Made by a program: the position numbers and the translations under genes. Under the pieces are notes generated by a model. That model was not told the DNA's origin and ran no database searches. It worked only from the letters and a program-made list of their open reading frames with translations. Below are positions 20,296 to 30,537 of a stretch of DNA of 64,000 nucleotides, one piece after another (position 1 is the stretch's first letter; each line of letters starts with the position of its first letter). This stretch comes from Polynucleobacter arcticus (GTDB lineage Bacteria; Pseudomonadota; Gammaproteobacteria; Burkholderiales; Burkholderiaceae). Where the stretch lies: NCBI RefSeq assembly GCF_013307205.1, contig NZ_CP028940.1, forward strand, positions 1,905,702 through 1,969,701, in the 5' to 3' direction.

Positions 20296-21486
20296 CTAAG
20301 GTGCTGTCTTTGGTGCTAGATCCTTTGAATCTATGGCTCTCGTTGGCATAGTACCCATTGACCAAGCAATTATAAGCCAGCATAAAAGTAGCGCTGCGCC
20401 CATCACAAAGACTGATACATCGCCGTGGCTATCCATCAGCCAACCCCCAATTACAGCCCCTGTAAAGAGACCAATTGACTGGGTGGTGTTGTAAACGCCC
20501 AGCGCAGTACCCTTAGACTCTTGAGCAAAACGAGAAACTAGTGAAGGCTGCAATGCTTCCAGCAAATTAAAACCAACGAAGTAAATCAATAAAGCAATAG
20601 CGATAGCAGTAATTGAATAGGCGCTTGTAAACACCAATTCAGCGATCAAGAGCAGCACAATCGCCACCAATAAAACCGTACGTAACTGCTCCTTCTTTTC
20701 ACCAAAAATCAGAATCGGCGCCATCAAGAAAAAAGAAAGTAGTACTACCGGAAGATAAACCTGCCAGTGGGACGCCAATGGCAGACCTGCTTCCACCAAT
20801 AAACGGGGCACCACCAGAAACATGGCGACTTGAGTAGCATGTAATACGAATACCCCCACATTTAAGCGCATTAACTCCGGACGCAAAAATACCTTCCTCA
20901 GGCTCGCTTGCAGTGCCCTAGGCTCGGGCTTCGTGCTGGGTAGAACGTAATAAGCAACAAACATCGCCCCAACCCCAAGGACTGCTAACACTACAAAAAT
21001 GCCGCTCAAGCTAATTATGCGATAGATTGGGGCGGCAATAACCAGGGAAAGGGCAAACGAGAGGGCAATACTGCCTCCAACTAAGGCCATCGCACGGGTG
21101 CGCACTTGCTCCCGAGTCAAATCAGCGACCCAAGCGGAAATCGCTGCTGAAACAGCTCCAGCGCCCATTACTCCACGACCGATGGCGATCCACAAGAGAT
21201 CGTCTTGGGCCGCACAAATCAACGCACCAGCTACAAATAAAGATAGACCCCACAAAACGACTGGTTTTCGACCAATTCGGTCGGAAAGACGACCTAAGGG
21301 GATGTAGAAGCAAGCCTGAACAATATTAAAGATTCCGAGGGTAAGACCCACCCAGAGGGCGTGCTCGCCACCAGGCAAGCCCCTCGCATGAATACTAAAA
21401 ACAGGCAAAAGCAGAAATAAGCCCAACATACGGAGGCCAAAAATGCCCGCTAAGGCCAGAGTAGAGCGAAGTTCAGAAGGATTCAT
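20296..21486 (-). CDS. MFS transporter (YajR-like)
   Basis: The 396-residue protein has twelve hydrophobic segments and the major facilitator loop motif GRLSDRIGRKPVV between helices 2 and 3. The opening LRMLGLFLLLPVFSIHA resembles YajR, a proton-driven exporter of E. coli, but the C-terminal soluble domain of YajR is absent here and the protein ends soon after helix 12. The substrate is unknown; drug or metabolite efflux is the usual guess for this branch. The gene lies between ssb and uvrA, and its start is 37 bases from the uvrA start in divergent orientation, so the promoters overlap. Confidence 0.88.
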   Translation of the reverse strand: MNPSELRSTLALAGIFGLRMLGLFLLLPVFSIHARGLPGGEHALWVGLTLGIFNIVQACFYIPLGRLSDRIGRKPVVLWGLSLFVAGALICAAQDDLLWIAIGRGVMGAGAVSAAISAWVADLTREQVRTRAMALVGGSIALSFALSLVIAAPIYRIISLSGIFVVLAVLGVGAMFVAYYVLPSTKPEPRALQASLRKVFLRPELMRLNVGVFVLHATQVAMFLVVPRLLVEAGLPLASHWQVYLPVVLLSFFLMAPILIFGEKKEQLRTVLLVAIVLLLIAELVFTSAYSITAIAIALLIYFVGFNLLEALQPSLVSRFAQESKGTALGVYNTTQSIGLFTGAVIGGWLMDSHGDVSVFVMGAALLLCWLIIAWSMGTMPTRAIDSKDLAPKTAP

Positions 21487-21523
21487 GGGAAAGAGCTATA
21501 TTAACAAGTTACGCTAAAAAATC

Positions 21524-24415
21524 ATGAATAACGAAATTAAGATCCGCGGTGCGCGCACGCACAACCTCAAAAATATCAATCTAGATATCCCTAGAGAGAA
21601 ATTGGTCGTTTTGACTGGACTATCCGGCTCAGGCAAAAGCTCATTGGCTTTTGACACCTTGTATGCCGAAGGTCAACGTCGCTACGTAGAGTCTCTGTCT
21701 GCGTATGCCCGCCAGTTTTTGCAGTTAATGGAAAAGCCCGATGTCGATACGATTGAAGGGCTCTCTCCCGCAATCTCGATTGAGCAAAAAGCAACCAGCC
21801 ACAATCCCCGCTCAACAGTAGGTACGGTCACAGAAATTCATGACTATCTACGTTTGTTATTTGCACGTGCTGGCACCCCGCACTGCCCAGAACACGATCT
21901 TCCCTTAGAAGCCCAAAGTGTTTCTCAAATGGTGGACACCGTTTTGGCAATGCCTGAAGATACCAAGCTCATGATTCTGGCTCCCGTAGTCAGCGAGCGT
22001 AAAGGGGAGTTTGTAGATTTATTCCAAGATCTCCAAGCTCAGGGCTTCGTTCGATTTCGTGTGCGCTCCGGTGGCGGCACAACCAATACCGCAAAAGCAG
22101 AGATTTTCGAAGTTGACCAATTACCCACACTCAAGAAAAACGAAAAGCATTCTATTGAAGTAGTGGTAGATCGCATTAAAGTTCGTCCGGATATTCAGCA
22201 GCGAGTCGCAGAATCTTTTGAGACTGCCCTACGCCTTGCTGATGGTAAAGCCATGATTGTCAATATGGATACCGGCAAAGAGATGATTTTCTCGAGCAAG
22301 TTTGCTTGTCCAGTCTGCTCTTACTCATTGCAGGAACTTGAGCCGCGTCTTTTCTCGTTTAATAATCCGATGGGTGCCTGCCCATCTTGTGACGGGCTAG
22401 GCCACCAGTCTTTCTTTGATCCAAAACGCATCGTTGCGCATCCTGACTTATCCCTAGCATCTGGCGCCATTAAAGGGTGGGATCGTCGCAATCAGTTTTA
22501 CTTCAAGCTATTACAAACACTCGCAAAGCATGGTGGCTTTGATGTTGAGAAACCCTTTGAGACCCTGAATAAGAAACAGCAAGATCTTGTTTTATTAGGC
22601 TCAGGTGATATCACCATTCCTTTTGAATACATTAATGAGCGTGGCAAGAACAGTATTCGTGAACATGCCTTTGAAGGCATTGTTGCGAACTTCGAACGAC
22701 GCTATCGCGAGACTGACTCTGCGACAGTTCGAGAAGAATTATCCCGCTATCAAAATATGCAGACCTGCCCAGAATGTAGCGGTAGTCGTTTACGTAAAGA
22801 GGCCCGCTTTGTTAAGGTAGGCGAAGGCAAACAATCTCGTGCTATTTATCAAATTAGTGCCCTGCCTTTAAAAGAAGCAAAAGAATATTTCGAAGTACTC
22901 GAGCTCAAAGGTGCCAAAAGAGAAATTGCCGATAAGATTGTTAAGGAGATTGGCTCGCGTCTGCGCTTCTTAAATGATGTAGGCTTGGACTACCTCTCAT
23001 TAGAGCGCAGTGCGGATACGCTCTCTGGTGGTGAAGCCCAGCGTATTCGCTTAGCCTCCCAGATTGGCTCTGGCCTGACTGGTGTGATGTATGTGTTGGA
23101 TGAACCATCCATTGGCTTACATCAACGTGATAATGATCGCCTCATTGGAACCTTGAAACATTTACGCGATTTAGGCAATAGCGTGCTGGTGGTTGAGCAT
23201 GACGAAGATATGATTCGTGCTTCTGACTATGTCATTGATATTGGCCCTGGTGCCGGGATACATGGCGGCGAAGTAGTGGCCGAAGGCACACCAGCAGAAG
23301 TAGAAGCTAATCCTAAATCTTTGACAGGTGCTTATTTATCTGGTCGAGAGTGGATTGCTGTTCCCGAAAAACGTATCCCAGTTAATGACAAGTTCTTAGA
23401 AATCATTGGGGCACGTGGTAATAATTTGCAATCGGTTCACGCCAAAATTCCAGTCAGCTTATTGACCTGTGTCACTGGAGTGTCTGGATCAGGTAAATCC
23501 ACGCTGATTAATGACACCCTACACCACGCAGTTGCAAAACATATCTATGGCTCGAATGCTGAGCCGGCAGCGCACGATGCCATCAAAGGCCTAGAGAACT
23601 TTGACAAGGTGATTAGCGTAGATCAATCCCCCATTGGTAGGACACCCCGCTCTAACCCAGCAACCTACACTGGATTATTTACGCCGATTAGAGAGCTCTT
23701 CTGCGGTGTTCCTGCTGCGCGTGAACGCGGCTATGAAGCTGGTCGCTTCTCTTTTAACGTTAAAGGTGGTCGCTGCGATGCCTGTGAGGGTGATGGCGTT
23801 ATTAAAGTAGAAATGCATTTCTTACCTGACGTTTACGTACCGTGCGACGTTTGTCATGGCAAACGGTACAACCGCGAAACTTTGGACATTCGTTACAAAG
23901 GAAAAAATATTCATGAAGTGCTGTCGATGACTATCGAGCAAGCCCATGAGTTCTTTGAAGCAGTGCCCATCGTCAAACGTAAACTCAAAACTTTGCTGGA
24001 TGTTGGCCTGGGTTATGTCAAGCTAGGCCAAAGCGCCACTACCTTATCGGGCGGTGAAGCGCAACGCGTCAAACTCTCACTAGAGCTTTCGAAACGCGAC
24101 ACCGGTAGAACTTTATATATTTTGGATGAGCCCACTACTGGTCTACATTTTCATGACATACAGCTGCTTTTAACAGTTTTACAAACCTTAAAAAAACAAG
24201 GTAATACGATCGTCATCATTGAACACAACTTAGATGTGATTAAGACTGCTGACTGGATTATTGACTTAGGGCCTAAGGGTGGCGCTGGTGGTGGACAAAT
24301 TATTGCCACCGGTACGCCCGAAGAAGTTGCTAAAAATGAGGCTAGCTTTACCGGCCATTATCTGGCGCCACTGCTGGTTCGCAAACAAGCTGCCCCCGCT
24401 AAAAAGAAAAAATAA
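21524..24415 (+). CDS. uvrA: Excinuclease ABC subunit A
   Basis: UvrA finds bulky DNA lesions and loads UvrB in nucleotide excision repair. The 963-residue protein has two ABC ATPase modules. Walker A motifs are [14 protein letters not shown] (about 31–44) and [13 protein letters not shown] (near 650), and each module has an LSGGEAQR signature. Zinc fingers appear as CPVC...CPSC near 265–292 and CDAC...CDVC near 750–780. A Lys-rich tail ends the protein. A TATATT sequence at 21497–21502 could be a -10 box, but no LexA box is apparent in the short gap before the gene, so SOS control is not supported by what I can see. Confidence 0.98.
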   Translation: MNNEIKIRGARTHNLKNINLDIPREKLVVLTGLSGSGKSSLAFDTLYAEGQRRYVESLSAYARQFLQLMEKPDVDTIEGLSPAISIEQKATSHNPRSTVGTVTEIHDYLRLLFARAGTPHCPEHDLPLEAQSVSQMVDTVLAMPEDTKLMILAPVVSERKGEFVDLFQDLQAQGFVRFRVRSGGGTTNTAKAEIFEVDQLPTLKKNEKHSIEVVVDRIKVRPDIQQRVAESFETALRLADGKAMIVNMDTGKEMIFSSKFACPVCSYSLQELEPRLFSFNNPMGACPSCDGLGHQSFFDPKRIVAHPDLSLASGAIKGWDRRNQFYFKLLQTLAKHGGFDVEKPFETLNKKQQDLVLLGSGDITIPFEYINERGKNSIREHAFEGIVANFERRYRETDSATVREELSRYQNMQTCPECSGSRLRKEARFVKVGEGKQSRAIYQISALPLKEAKEYFEVLELKGAKREIADKIVKEIGSRLRFLNDVGLDYLSLERSADTLSGGEAQRIRLASQIGSGLTGVMYVLDEPSIGLHQRDNDRLIGTLKHLRDLGNSVLVVEHDEDMIRASDYVIDIGPGAGIHGGEVVAEGTPAEVEANPKSLTGAYLSGREWIAVPEKRIPVNDKFLEIIGARGNNLQSVHAKIPVSLLTCVTGVSGSGKSTLINDTLHHAVAKHIYGSNAEPAAHDAIKGLENFDKVISVDQSPIGRTPRSNPATYTGLFTPIRELFCGVPAARERGYEAGRFSFNVKGGRCDACEGDGVIKVEMHFLPDVYVPCDVCHGKRYNRETLDIRYKGKNIHEVLSMTIEQAHEFFEAVPIVKRKLKTLLDVGLGYVKLGQSATTLSGGEAQRVKLSLELSKRDTGRTLYILDEPTTGLHFHDIQLLLTVLQTLKKQGNTIVIIEHNLDVIKTADWIIDLGPKGGAGGGQIIATGTPEEVAKNEASFTGHYLAPLLVRKQAAPAKKKK

Positions 24416-24443
24416 TTCAAACTCAATCAGTTGAATTAGGCTA

Positions 24444-26426
24444 TCAGAGCAATTTAGATTCGGCTAAATCAGTCGCTTCTGAATTGCCTGAGAGCACAAG
24501 GATATCGTTAGCCTGCAAACGTAATTCTGGAGTGAGCTCTAACTTAATGTAGTCGGCGCCACCTACTTTACGTCTGACTGCCTGAACGCTCACACCTTCA
24601 TTTTCAAGATGCAGTTCATCGAGTGTTTTACCAATACTGATGGATTCAGGTAACAAGGTTACTAAATGCAAACGCCACGATTCATTGGATCCAAAATCAT
24701 CATCAGCAGCTCCGCGGAAGTAGCCGCGTAACAGGCTATAGCGAGCTTCACGCGCACTGGTAATACGACGCACAACCTTACGCATAGGTACACCCATCAT
24801 GAGTAATACATGCGATGCCATCATGAGACTACCCTCAATTAACTCGGGAACAACTTCAGTTGCACCTGCTGCCTGCAACTTCGCTAAGTCTGCATCGTCT
24901 TTAGTGCGCACCAAGATAGTCATACCTGGGCGTAAATGCTCAACCTGGTGCAACACCTTCAAGGTAGCCGGTGTATCCGCATAGGTAATTACGACTGCTT
25001 TTGCCCTTGCCAGACCTGCAGCAACTAAATAGTTTTCTCTACTCGCATCGCCATACACTACGTTATCGCCAGCTGCAGCAGCCTCTTTCACGCGATCGGG
25101 ATCCATATCTAAAGCAATGTACGGAATCTTTTCTTGATCAAGCATGCGGGCCAAACTTTGGCCTGAGCGACCAAATCCACAAATGACCACATGCTTTTCG
25201 GTGCGGACACTCTTTGCTGCAACACGTGTCAATGCCAATGACTGCAACAGCCACTCATTACTAGAGAAGCGCATCGCAATACGATCGCTGTATTGAATAA
25301 GGAACGGCGCGCCGAACATGGAGAGCAGCATGGCCGCTAAGACCGCCTGACTTAAAGCAGGATCAATCAAGTCAAGACCATCAATTTGATTTAGTAAGAC
25401 GAAGCCAAATTCACCTGCCTGCGCCAAACACAAACCCGTCCGAATGGAGATACCAAGACTAGAACCAAAGGAACGGGAAAGTAAAGTAATTAAGCCAAAT
25501 TTAAAAATTAAAGGGCCAATCAATAACAACAAGACTAGCGCCCATTGCTGATAAATCACCTCGAAATCGAGCAACATGCCAACTGTAATAAAGAAGAGGC
25601 CCAGCAAAACATCCCTAAAGGGCTTAACATCCTCCTCCACCTGATGGCGGTAGGGCGTCTCTGCAATCAACATACCGGCCAAGAAGGCGCCAAGAGCTAA
25701 AGACAAACCAAAGTGCTCTGTCAGTCCAGCCATACCCAGGACAATGAGCAACAGGTTGAGCATGAAGAGCTCTTGAGAGCGCAGTTTAGCCACCAAGCTA
25801 AACCAGCGACTCATTAAGGTTTGCCCAATGACGAAAATGAGAAAGAGCGCCACTGCAATTTTGATAGATGCCGCGCTTAGTGCCAGCAATAGATCGCCTG
25901 GGTTTTTACCTAAAGAGGGCAACAAAATCAGCAGAAAAACCACTGCCAAGTCCTGAAACAACAAAATACCGATGATGTTGCGGCCATGCTCCGTTTCAAG
26001 TTCTGAACGGTCAGAGATCAGTTTGGTGACGATCGCGGTTGAGGACATTGCTAGTGCGCCCCCCAAAGCAATGGCGGCTTGCCATGAGATGGGATAGATC
26101 CAGTTCATGAGCAGGCTAACTGGAACCGCCAGCAGAATGGTCAAAATGACCTGACTGCCACCCAAGCCAAACACGATAGTCCGCATGGCCCTGAGCTTAT
26201 GGAGGTTAAATTCCAGGCCAATAGAGAACATCAGAAAAACCACGCCAAATTCCGCCAAATACTTGACGGTGGCCGAATCATTGGCCAAACCAAGGGCATG
26301 AGGCCCAATTAGGACACCAATGGCTAAATAGCCCAAAATAGGGGGTAGCCCAAAATAGCGGAAAATAACTACCCCGGCCACTCCGGAGGCAAGCAAGATG
26401 AGAGTTAATTGAAGGACTGACGGCAT
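24444..26426 (-). CDS. Kef-type K+/H+ antiporter (CPA2 family)
   Basis: The 660-residue inner-membrane protein has about twelve helices of the Na+/H+ exchanger (CPA2) fold in residues 1–385. A cytosolic RCK/TrkA-N domain follows with the NAD-binding HVVICGFGRSGQSLARML (near 405), and then a TrkA-C domain (about 570–655). Relatives are KefB, KefC and YbaL, which release potassium under electrophile or pH stress, or work as monovalent cation/proton antiporters. No KefF/KefG-type quinone reductase gene is adjacent. The start has a ribosome-binding site (GGGGTGA). Only 11 bases separate this ATG from the divergent kdsD ATG. Confidence 0.92.
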   Translation of the reverse strand: MPSVLQLTLILLASGVAGVVIFRYFGLPPILGYLAIGVLIGPHALGLANDSATVKYLAEFGVVFLMFSIGLEFNLHKLRAMRTIVFGLGGSQVILTILLAVPVSLLMNWIYPISWQAAIALGGALAMSSTAIVTKLISDRSELETEHGRNIIGILLFQDLAVVFLLILLPSLGKNPGDLLLALSAASIKIAVALFLIFVIGQTLMSRWFSLVAKLRSQELFMLNLLLIVLGMAGLTEHFGLSLALGAFLAGMLIAETPYRHQVEEDVKPFRDVLLGLFFITVGMLLDFEVIYQQWALVLLLLIGPLIFKFGLITLLSRSFGSSLGISIRTGLCLAQAGEFGFVLLNQIDGLDLIDPALSQAVLAAMLLSMFGAPFLIQYSDRIAMRFSSNEWLLQSLALTRVAAKSVRTEKHVVICGFGRSGQSLARMLDQEKIPYIALDMDPDRVKEAAAAGDNVVYGDASRENYLVAAGLARAKAVVITYADTPATLKVLHQVEHLRPGMTILVRTKDDADLAKLQAAGATEVVPELIEGSLMMASHVLLMMGVPMRKVVRRITSAREARYSLLRGYFRGAADDDFGSNESWRLHLVTLLPESISIGKTLDELHLENEGVSVQAVRRKVGGADYIKLELTPELRLQANDILVLSGNSEATDLAESKLL

Positions 26427-26437
26427 ATACTCACCCC

Positions 26438-27430
26438 ATGATAGCTAAGACTCGTGACCGAACCCTAAAGCTTGCGCGTGACACCCTCACGATTGAGGCT
26501 GCTGCGCTGCAAACCATGCGCGATCGCCTTGAAGGCGCCAATGCGGATGCCCTAGTGCTGGCCGTTGATCTCTTGCATTCTTGTAAGGGTCGCATCGTAG
26601 TTTCTGGCATCGGTAAATCCGGACATATTGCCCGCAAGATTGCCGCCACATTTGCTTCTACTGGTTCCCCTGCCTTTTTTGTCCATCCGGCAGAGGCTAG
26701 TCATGGTGACTTAGGTATGGTGACTCGGGACGATGTCTTTGTTGCCCTCTCTAATTCTGGTGAAACCGATGAGCTTTTGACTATCGTGCCGATCGTCAAA
26801 CGTACGGGCGCAAAATTCATCGCCCTTACTGGAGCGCCAAACTCTGCTTTAGCAAAATTGGCAGATGCCCATTTAGATACCAGCGTTGAGAAAGAAGCGT
26901 GCCCGCTCAATCTAGCACCAACTACTAGTACGACAGCAGCATTAGCGATGGGCGATGCCTTGGCGGTTGCCTTGTTAGATGCCCGCGGTTTTCAAGCAGA
27001 AGATTTCCAGCGCTCTCATCCAGGAGGTCGCTTAGGCCGAAAACAGTTAATGCATGTCAGTGAAGTCATGCGTAGCTTTAATGAAACTCCGAAGATTGCA
27101 ATTTCCGCTTCACTACAAGAGGCTTTATTGGAAATGACTGCCAAACGTATGGGCATGGTAGTGGCTTTAGATGGCGTAAATCAGGTTGCCGGCATCTTTA
27201 CCGATGGTGACTTACGTCGTCTACTTGAGAAGAGTACCAACTTGGATGGCCTCACTTTAGCAAAAGCGATTACTTCGGCACCTCGCACAATTCCTCCTGA
27301 GCTATTAGCAGAGGAAGCCATTGAAATGATGGAGAAACACCGTATTAATCATTTAGTCGTCACTGACCCGAATGGCGCACTGCTTGGCGCACTCAATCTG
27401 CATGATTTGTTTGCAGCTAAGGTTATTTAA
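26438..27430 (+). CDS. kdsD: D-arabinose 5-phosphate isomerase
   Basis: The enzyme converts ribulose 5-phosphate to arabinose 5-phosphate, the first step toward KDO for lipopolysaccharide. The 330-residue KpsF/GutQ-type protein has a sugar isomerase (SIS) domain with VVSGIGKSGHIARKIAATFASTG (about 50–72, a signature of the family) and PAEASHGDLGMV. Two CBS domains follow (about 210–265 and 275–328). It heads a run kdsD–kdsC–lptC–lptA–lptB. The ATG at 26438 matches the family N-terminus but has no ribosome-binding site in the 11 bases before it, so initiation may be leaderless or depend on sequence inside the divergent gene. Confidence 0.96.
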   Translation: MIAKTRDRTLKLARDTLTIEAAALQTMRDRLEGANADALVLAVDLLHSCKGRIVVSGIGKSGHIARKIAATFASTGSPAFFVHPAEASHGDLGMVTRDDVFVALSNSGETDELLTIVPIVKRTGAKFIALTGAPNSALAKLADAHLDTSVEKEACPLNLAPTTSTTAALAMGDALAVALLDARGFQAEDFQRSHPGGRLGRKQLMHVSEVMRSFNETPKIAISASLQEALLEMTAKRMGMVVALDGVNQVAGIFTDGDLRRLLEKSTNLDGLTLAKAITSAPRTIPPELLAEEAIEMMEKHRINHLVVTDPNGALLGALNLHDLFAAKVI

Positions 27431-27461
27431 TAGACCTTCAATCCCTCATTGATTTACACCC

Positions 27462-28034
27462 ATGCCTAGCGCTTTTACCCCCCACAATACCAACCCCTCA
27501 AGCCAGCACCCCCAAGCTTGGGATCGCGCCAGTACAGTCAAGTTATTGGTATTGGATGTTGACGGTGTTCTCACTAATGGTCAGGTATTGATAGGTGAGA
27601 ATGGCAAGGAATCATTCAAGGCTTTTGATATTCAAGATGGTTTTGGAATCAAGCTATTGGAAAAAATTGGCATTCCAACGGCGATCATTACTGGGCGCAG
27701 CTCCAAAATGGTTTTAGCGCGTTGCGAAGAATTAGGCATCAAACATGTACACATGGGTGTAGAAAACAAAGCAGTGGCTTTGGAAAATATTCTGCAATCT
27801 TTAGGATTGAAGCCTGCTGATTGTGCCGTCATTGGCGATGATTGGCCTGACTTCCAAATGATGAAATCTGCAGGATTAAAAGTGTGTCCCGCACAAGGAC
27901 ATGATGCCGTTAAAGCAATTGCTCACTTTGTTACTACTCGCTCCGGTGGTTGCGGTGCAGTTCGTGAAGTCTGCGACCTCATCTTGAAAGCACAAAACCG
28001 CTATGAAGAATTACTGACTCAGGCGCGTGCTTAA
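27462..28034 (+). CDS. kdsC: 3-deoxy-manno-octulosonate-8-phosphatase
   Basis: KdsC removes phosphate from KDO 8-phosphate. The 190-residue product is a C0-type HAD phosphatase with nucleophile motif LVLDVDGVLTNG (near residue 30), IITGRSS (motif II), the lysine-bearing ENKAVALENIL region, and IGDDWPDFQMMKSAG (motif IV). HFVTTRSGGCGAVREVCDLIL near the C-terminus is typical of KdsC tetramers. It lies 31 bases after kdsD and 11 before lptC and is probably in one transcript with both. Confidence 0.96.
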   Translation: MPSAFTPHNTNPSSQHPQAWDRASTVKLLVLDVDGVLTNGQVLIGENGKESFKAFDIQDGFGIKLLEKIGIPTAIITGRSSKMVLARCEELGIKHVHMGVENKAVALENILQSLGLKPADCAVIGDDWPDFQMMKSAGLKVCPAQGHDAVKAIAHFVTTRSGGCGAVREVCDLILKAQNRYEELLTQARA

Positions 28035-28045
28035 GGTTTTTGGTA

Positions 28046-28690
28046 ATGGCACTCACTCCCCAAAAAATCAAATTGAGCATCGGGCGGAACTTGTTACGCC
28101 TCATGCCTTTGATCTTAATGGGCACACTGACTCTTGTGACGTTTTGGCTGGTCAAGAAAAATACACCTGCAGAAAAATCTGCTATCGAGCGCGTACGCTT
28201 ACATGAGCCTGATTACACCATTACCAATGGCGCACTTTCCGCGCTAAATGAATCAGGCAATACTAAATATCGCGTGTTAGGCAAGAAAGTTATTCACTAT
28301 GATGATGACGCCTCTATCGATATTGAAACACCTCGCATTCGTCTGTTCCCGCCTGATAAATCGGCCGTAACAGTCAAGGCGGATAAAGGCCATTTAGATG
28401 GCGACCTGACTGTTTTGGATTTGATGGATAACGCAGAAATTTTTAGACCACCTCAAGCTGCATCAGCAACTGAGCCTGCAAGACCACGCATGCTGGCACG
28501 CTCTTCGTACTTTAAGGTACTGATCAATGATGACATCGTAGAGACTGATAAACCCGTCACGCTCGAGCAAGGCATCTCTGTCATGCACTCAAATGATGGC
28601 GGTATTTTCAACAACATAGAACAGAGTATGGTTTTATCAGGACAGGTAAAGGGTCGTATCGAGCGCATACAGCCAGGAGCGCAGCCATGA
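28046..28690 (+). CDS. lptC: LPS export system protein LptC
   Basis: LptC is the bitopic inner-membrane link that passes LPS from LptBFG to the LptA bridge. The 214-residue product has a single N-terminal membrane span (MPLILMGTLTLVTFWLVKK, about 21–39) and a periplasmic beta-jellyroll domain with YTITNGALSALNESG and VTVKADKGHLDGDLTVLDLMDNA. An ATG at 28046 is chosen over a TTG two codons upstream. The stop overlaps the lptA start (ATGA). Confidence 0.93.
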   Translation: MALTPQKIKLSIGRNLLRLMPLILMGTLTLVTFWLVKKNTPAEKSAIERVRLHEPDYTITNGALSALNESGNTKYRVLGKKVIHYDDDASIDIETPRIRLFPPDKSAVTVKADKGHLDGDLTVLDLMDNAEIFRPPQAASATEPARPRMLARSSYFKVLINDDIVETDKPVTLEQGISVMHSNDGGIFNNIEQSMVLSGQVKGRIERIQPGAQP

Positions 28691-29244
28691 TGACATTGCG
28701 CAAAATAGCAATGTCATTAGCGCTATTGGTCGGTTGCTTGATGACAGCCGCTCATGCTGAAAAAGCTGATCAAGATAAACCAATTATCTTAGAGGCTGAA
28801 AAAGTTTCAGTGAATGATGTGCAGCAAATTTACGAACTCAATGGCGCAGTACTCTTGACCAAAGGCAGTATTTTAATTACTGGTGAGAAGGGGAACATTA
28901 AAGTCGATCCCGAAGGTTATGAATACGTGGATATTCAAGGTGCTTCCGAGTCTATTGCTAGCTTTCGGCAAAGACGTGAAGGGCCAGCTAATGAGTTCAT
29001 GCAGGGTCGCGGCCAAACGGTAACTTACAACGCCAAGACTGAGCTTCTGACTCTGACTGGGGACGCCAGCTTGAAGCGTCTTCAGGATATGCAAATGCTA
29101 GATCAATTACGCGGCTGGAAAATTGACTACGACGATGTCACGCAGCGATATCAGGTCTTCCCACCTACCAATGCCAAAGCTGGAGATCTCCCTTTGGCTC
29201 GCGCCATCCTTTCACCCAGAAGAAAAGCTACACTAGTAAAATGA
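28687..29244 (+). CDS. lptA: LPS transport periplasmic protein LptA
   Basis: LptA forms the periplasmic bridge for LPS. The 185-residue product has a signal peptide (about 1–24, ending TAAHA) and an OstA-type jellyroll domain with [30 protein letters not shown] and [24 protein letters not shown]. It overlaps both neighbours by four bases (ATGA at each junction), so lptC, lptA and lptB are translationally coupled. Confidence 0.95.
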   Translation: MMTLRKIAMSLALLVGCLMTAAHAEKADQDKPIILEAEKVSVNDVQQIYELNGAVLLTKGSILITGEKGNIKVDPEGYEYVDIQGASESIASFRQRREGPANEFMQGRGQTVTYNAKTELLTLTGDASLKRLQDMQMLDQLRGWKIDYDDVTQRYQVFPPTNAKAGDLPLARAILSPRRKATLVK

Positions 29245-30008
29245 CCATGGATTCCAGTAGCAGTCAAATACCAGCGACCTTAAGCGCTCATCATCTTCAG
29301 AAGCGCTATGGCTCTCGCACAGTGGTGCGGGATGTTTCAGTGGAAGTAAAGTGTGGTGAAGTAGTTGGCCTCTTGGGGCCAAATGGTGCTGGAAAGACAA
29401 CCTCTTTCTACATGATTGTTGGTCTAGTTCCGCTCGATGGCGGCAACATCGTTCTCGATGGCGCTGATATTACCCGTCTCCCTATCCATGAGCGAGCCCG
29501 TATGGGCTTGTCATACCTCCCACAAGAAGCCTCTGTTTTCAGAAAACTCAACGTCGCTGAGAACATTCAGGCCGTATTAGAGCTTCAGGTTCAAGGTGGC
29601 AAACCTTTAAGTAAAGCTGAAATTGCACATCGCTTAGATGAGCTCTTAGGCGAACTTCAAATCAGCCATCTCCGGGATAACCCAGCACTTTCATTGTCCG
29701 GTGGAGAACGTCGAAGAGTTGAAATTGCTAGAGCCTTAGCCTCCCAGCCTAAGTTTATTTTGTTAGATGAGCCTTTTGCTGGTGTTGATCCTATTGCAGT
29801 TGGCGAGATTCAGCGGATTGTGCGCTTTTTACGTGACCGCCAAATTGGGGTCCTCATCACCGACCATAATGTTCGTGAAACTTTAGGTATCTGCGATCAC
29901 GCCTACATCATCAGTGAAGGTAGTGTGCTGGCGGAAGGCAAGCCAGACCAAATCATTGAGAACGATGCTGTTAGAAGAGTTTACCTAGGCGAAAACTTCC
30001 GCATGTAG
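29241..30008 (+). CDS. lptB: LPS export ABC ATPase LptB
   Basis: LptB powers LPS extraction with LptF and LptG, which are not in this window. The 255-residue protein has Walker [11 protein letters not shown] (near 51), the LptB-type Q-loop [12 protein letters not shown], signature [15 protein letters not shown], Walker [13 protein letters not shown] and switch [10 protein letters not shown]. In most betaproteobacteria the next gene is rpoN, but here the next gene is hpf after 186 bases. Confidence 0.97.
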   Translation: MTMDSSSSQIPATLSAHHLQKRYGSRTVVRDVSVEVKCGEVVGLLGPNGAGKTTSFYMIVGLVPLDGGNIVLDGADITRLPIHERARMGLSYLPQEASVFRKLNVAENIQAVLELQVQGGKPLSKAEIAHRLDELLGELQISHLRDNPALSLSGGERRRVEIARALASQPKFILLDEPFAGVDPIAVGEIQRIVRFLRDRQIGVLITDHNVRETLGICDHAYIISEGSVLAEGKPDQIIENDAVRRVYLGENFRM

Positions 30009-30194
30009 ATATTCAGAGTTTTTGAGTATTTATTAAATAAAAATGATCTGACCCCTTGGTTTTCAGCAAAATCGCTGATACGCTGGAGGTTCATGAAGTG
30101 CACTTCCATATAAACAAGTACAACATTACAGGGGTCTGCTGCGCACCCCGGGTGATTATTTGCGCATGCATTTTGTTATGAATAGGAGCTGCTG
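30009..30194. other. Intergenic region where rpoN would be expected
   Basis: This 186-base gap between lptB and hpf is the longest stretch in this otherwise tightly packed operon. It has no open frame of note. TGACCCC at 30049–30055 and GGGGTCT at 30131–30137 form a short inverted repeat about 75 bases apart. CACCCCGGGTG (30144–30154) is a local palindrome, and GGGGT/ACCCC could form a hairpin. A clear ribosome-binding site, AGGAG at 30184–30188, belongs to hpf. The rest does not resemble rpoN coding sequence. It could be a small leftover of a mobile element or of a deletion. Confidence 0.5.
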
Positions 30195-30518
30195 ATGAAC
30201 TTAAAAATTAATAGCCGTCATGTCGAAGTTACCCCATCTATGCGCACCCACCTAGAAACTGGCTTAGCCAAAATTCGCAAGCACTTTGACCATGTCTTAG
30301 ATGCCTCTGCTTTTTTGATTGTCGACAACGCTAAAGAAAAAGACCTTCGTCAAACAGCCGAGATCACCATTCATCTCAAGGGCAAAGAGCTTTTTGCACA
30401 AGCCCATAACGCGGATCTTTACCATGCCATGGATGCGGTAGTCGATAAACTCGAGCGCCAAGTTGTAAAGCACAAAGAAAAGATCCAAGATCATCACCAC
30501 GAAAAACATTTTGAGTAA
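30195..30518 (+). CDS. hpf: Ribosome hibernation promoting factor, short form
   Basis: HPF binds the small ribosomal subunit and promotes inactive 100S dimers in stationary phase. The 107-residue product is the short form: one RaiA/YfiA-type domain (LKINSRHVEVTPSMRTHLETGLAKIRK..., then AHNADLYHAMDAVVDKLERQVVKHKEK) with a His-rich end (DHHHEKHFE) and no long C-terminal dimerisation domain. It has a strong ribosome-binding site (AGGAG, six bases before ATG) and precedes ptsN, its usual partner. Confidence 0.95.
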   Translation: MNLKINSRHVEVTPSMRTHLETGLAKIRKHFDHVLDASAFLIVDNAKEKDLRQTAEITIHLKGKELFAQAHNADLYHAMDAVVDKLERQVVKHKEKIQDHHHEKHFE

Positions 30519-30537
30519 TTTCTGGTGTCAAGGCACC

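Noticed and set aside
24414..24437. Inverted repeat AATTCAA/TTGAATT between uvrA and the Kef antiporter gene, considered as a terminator.
   Set aside because: The stem is A/T-rich, the loop is ten bases and no T-run follows on either strand.
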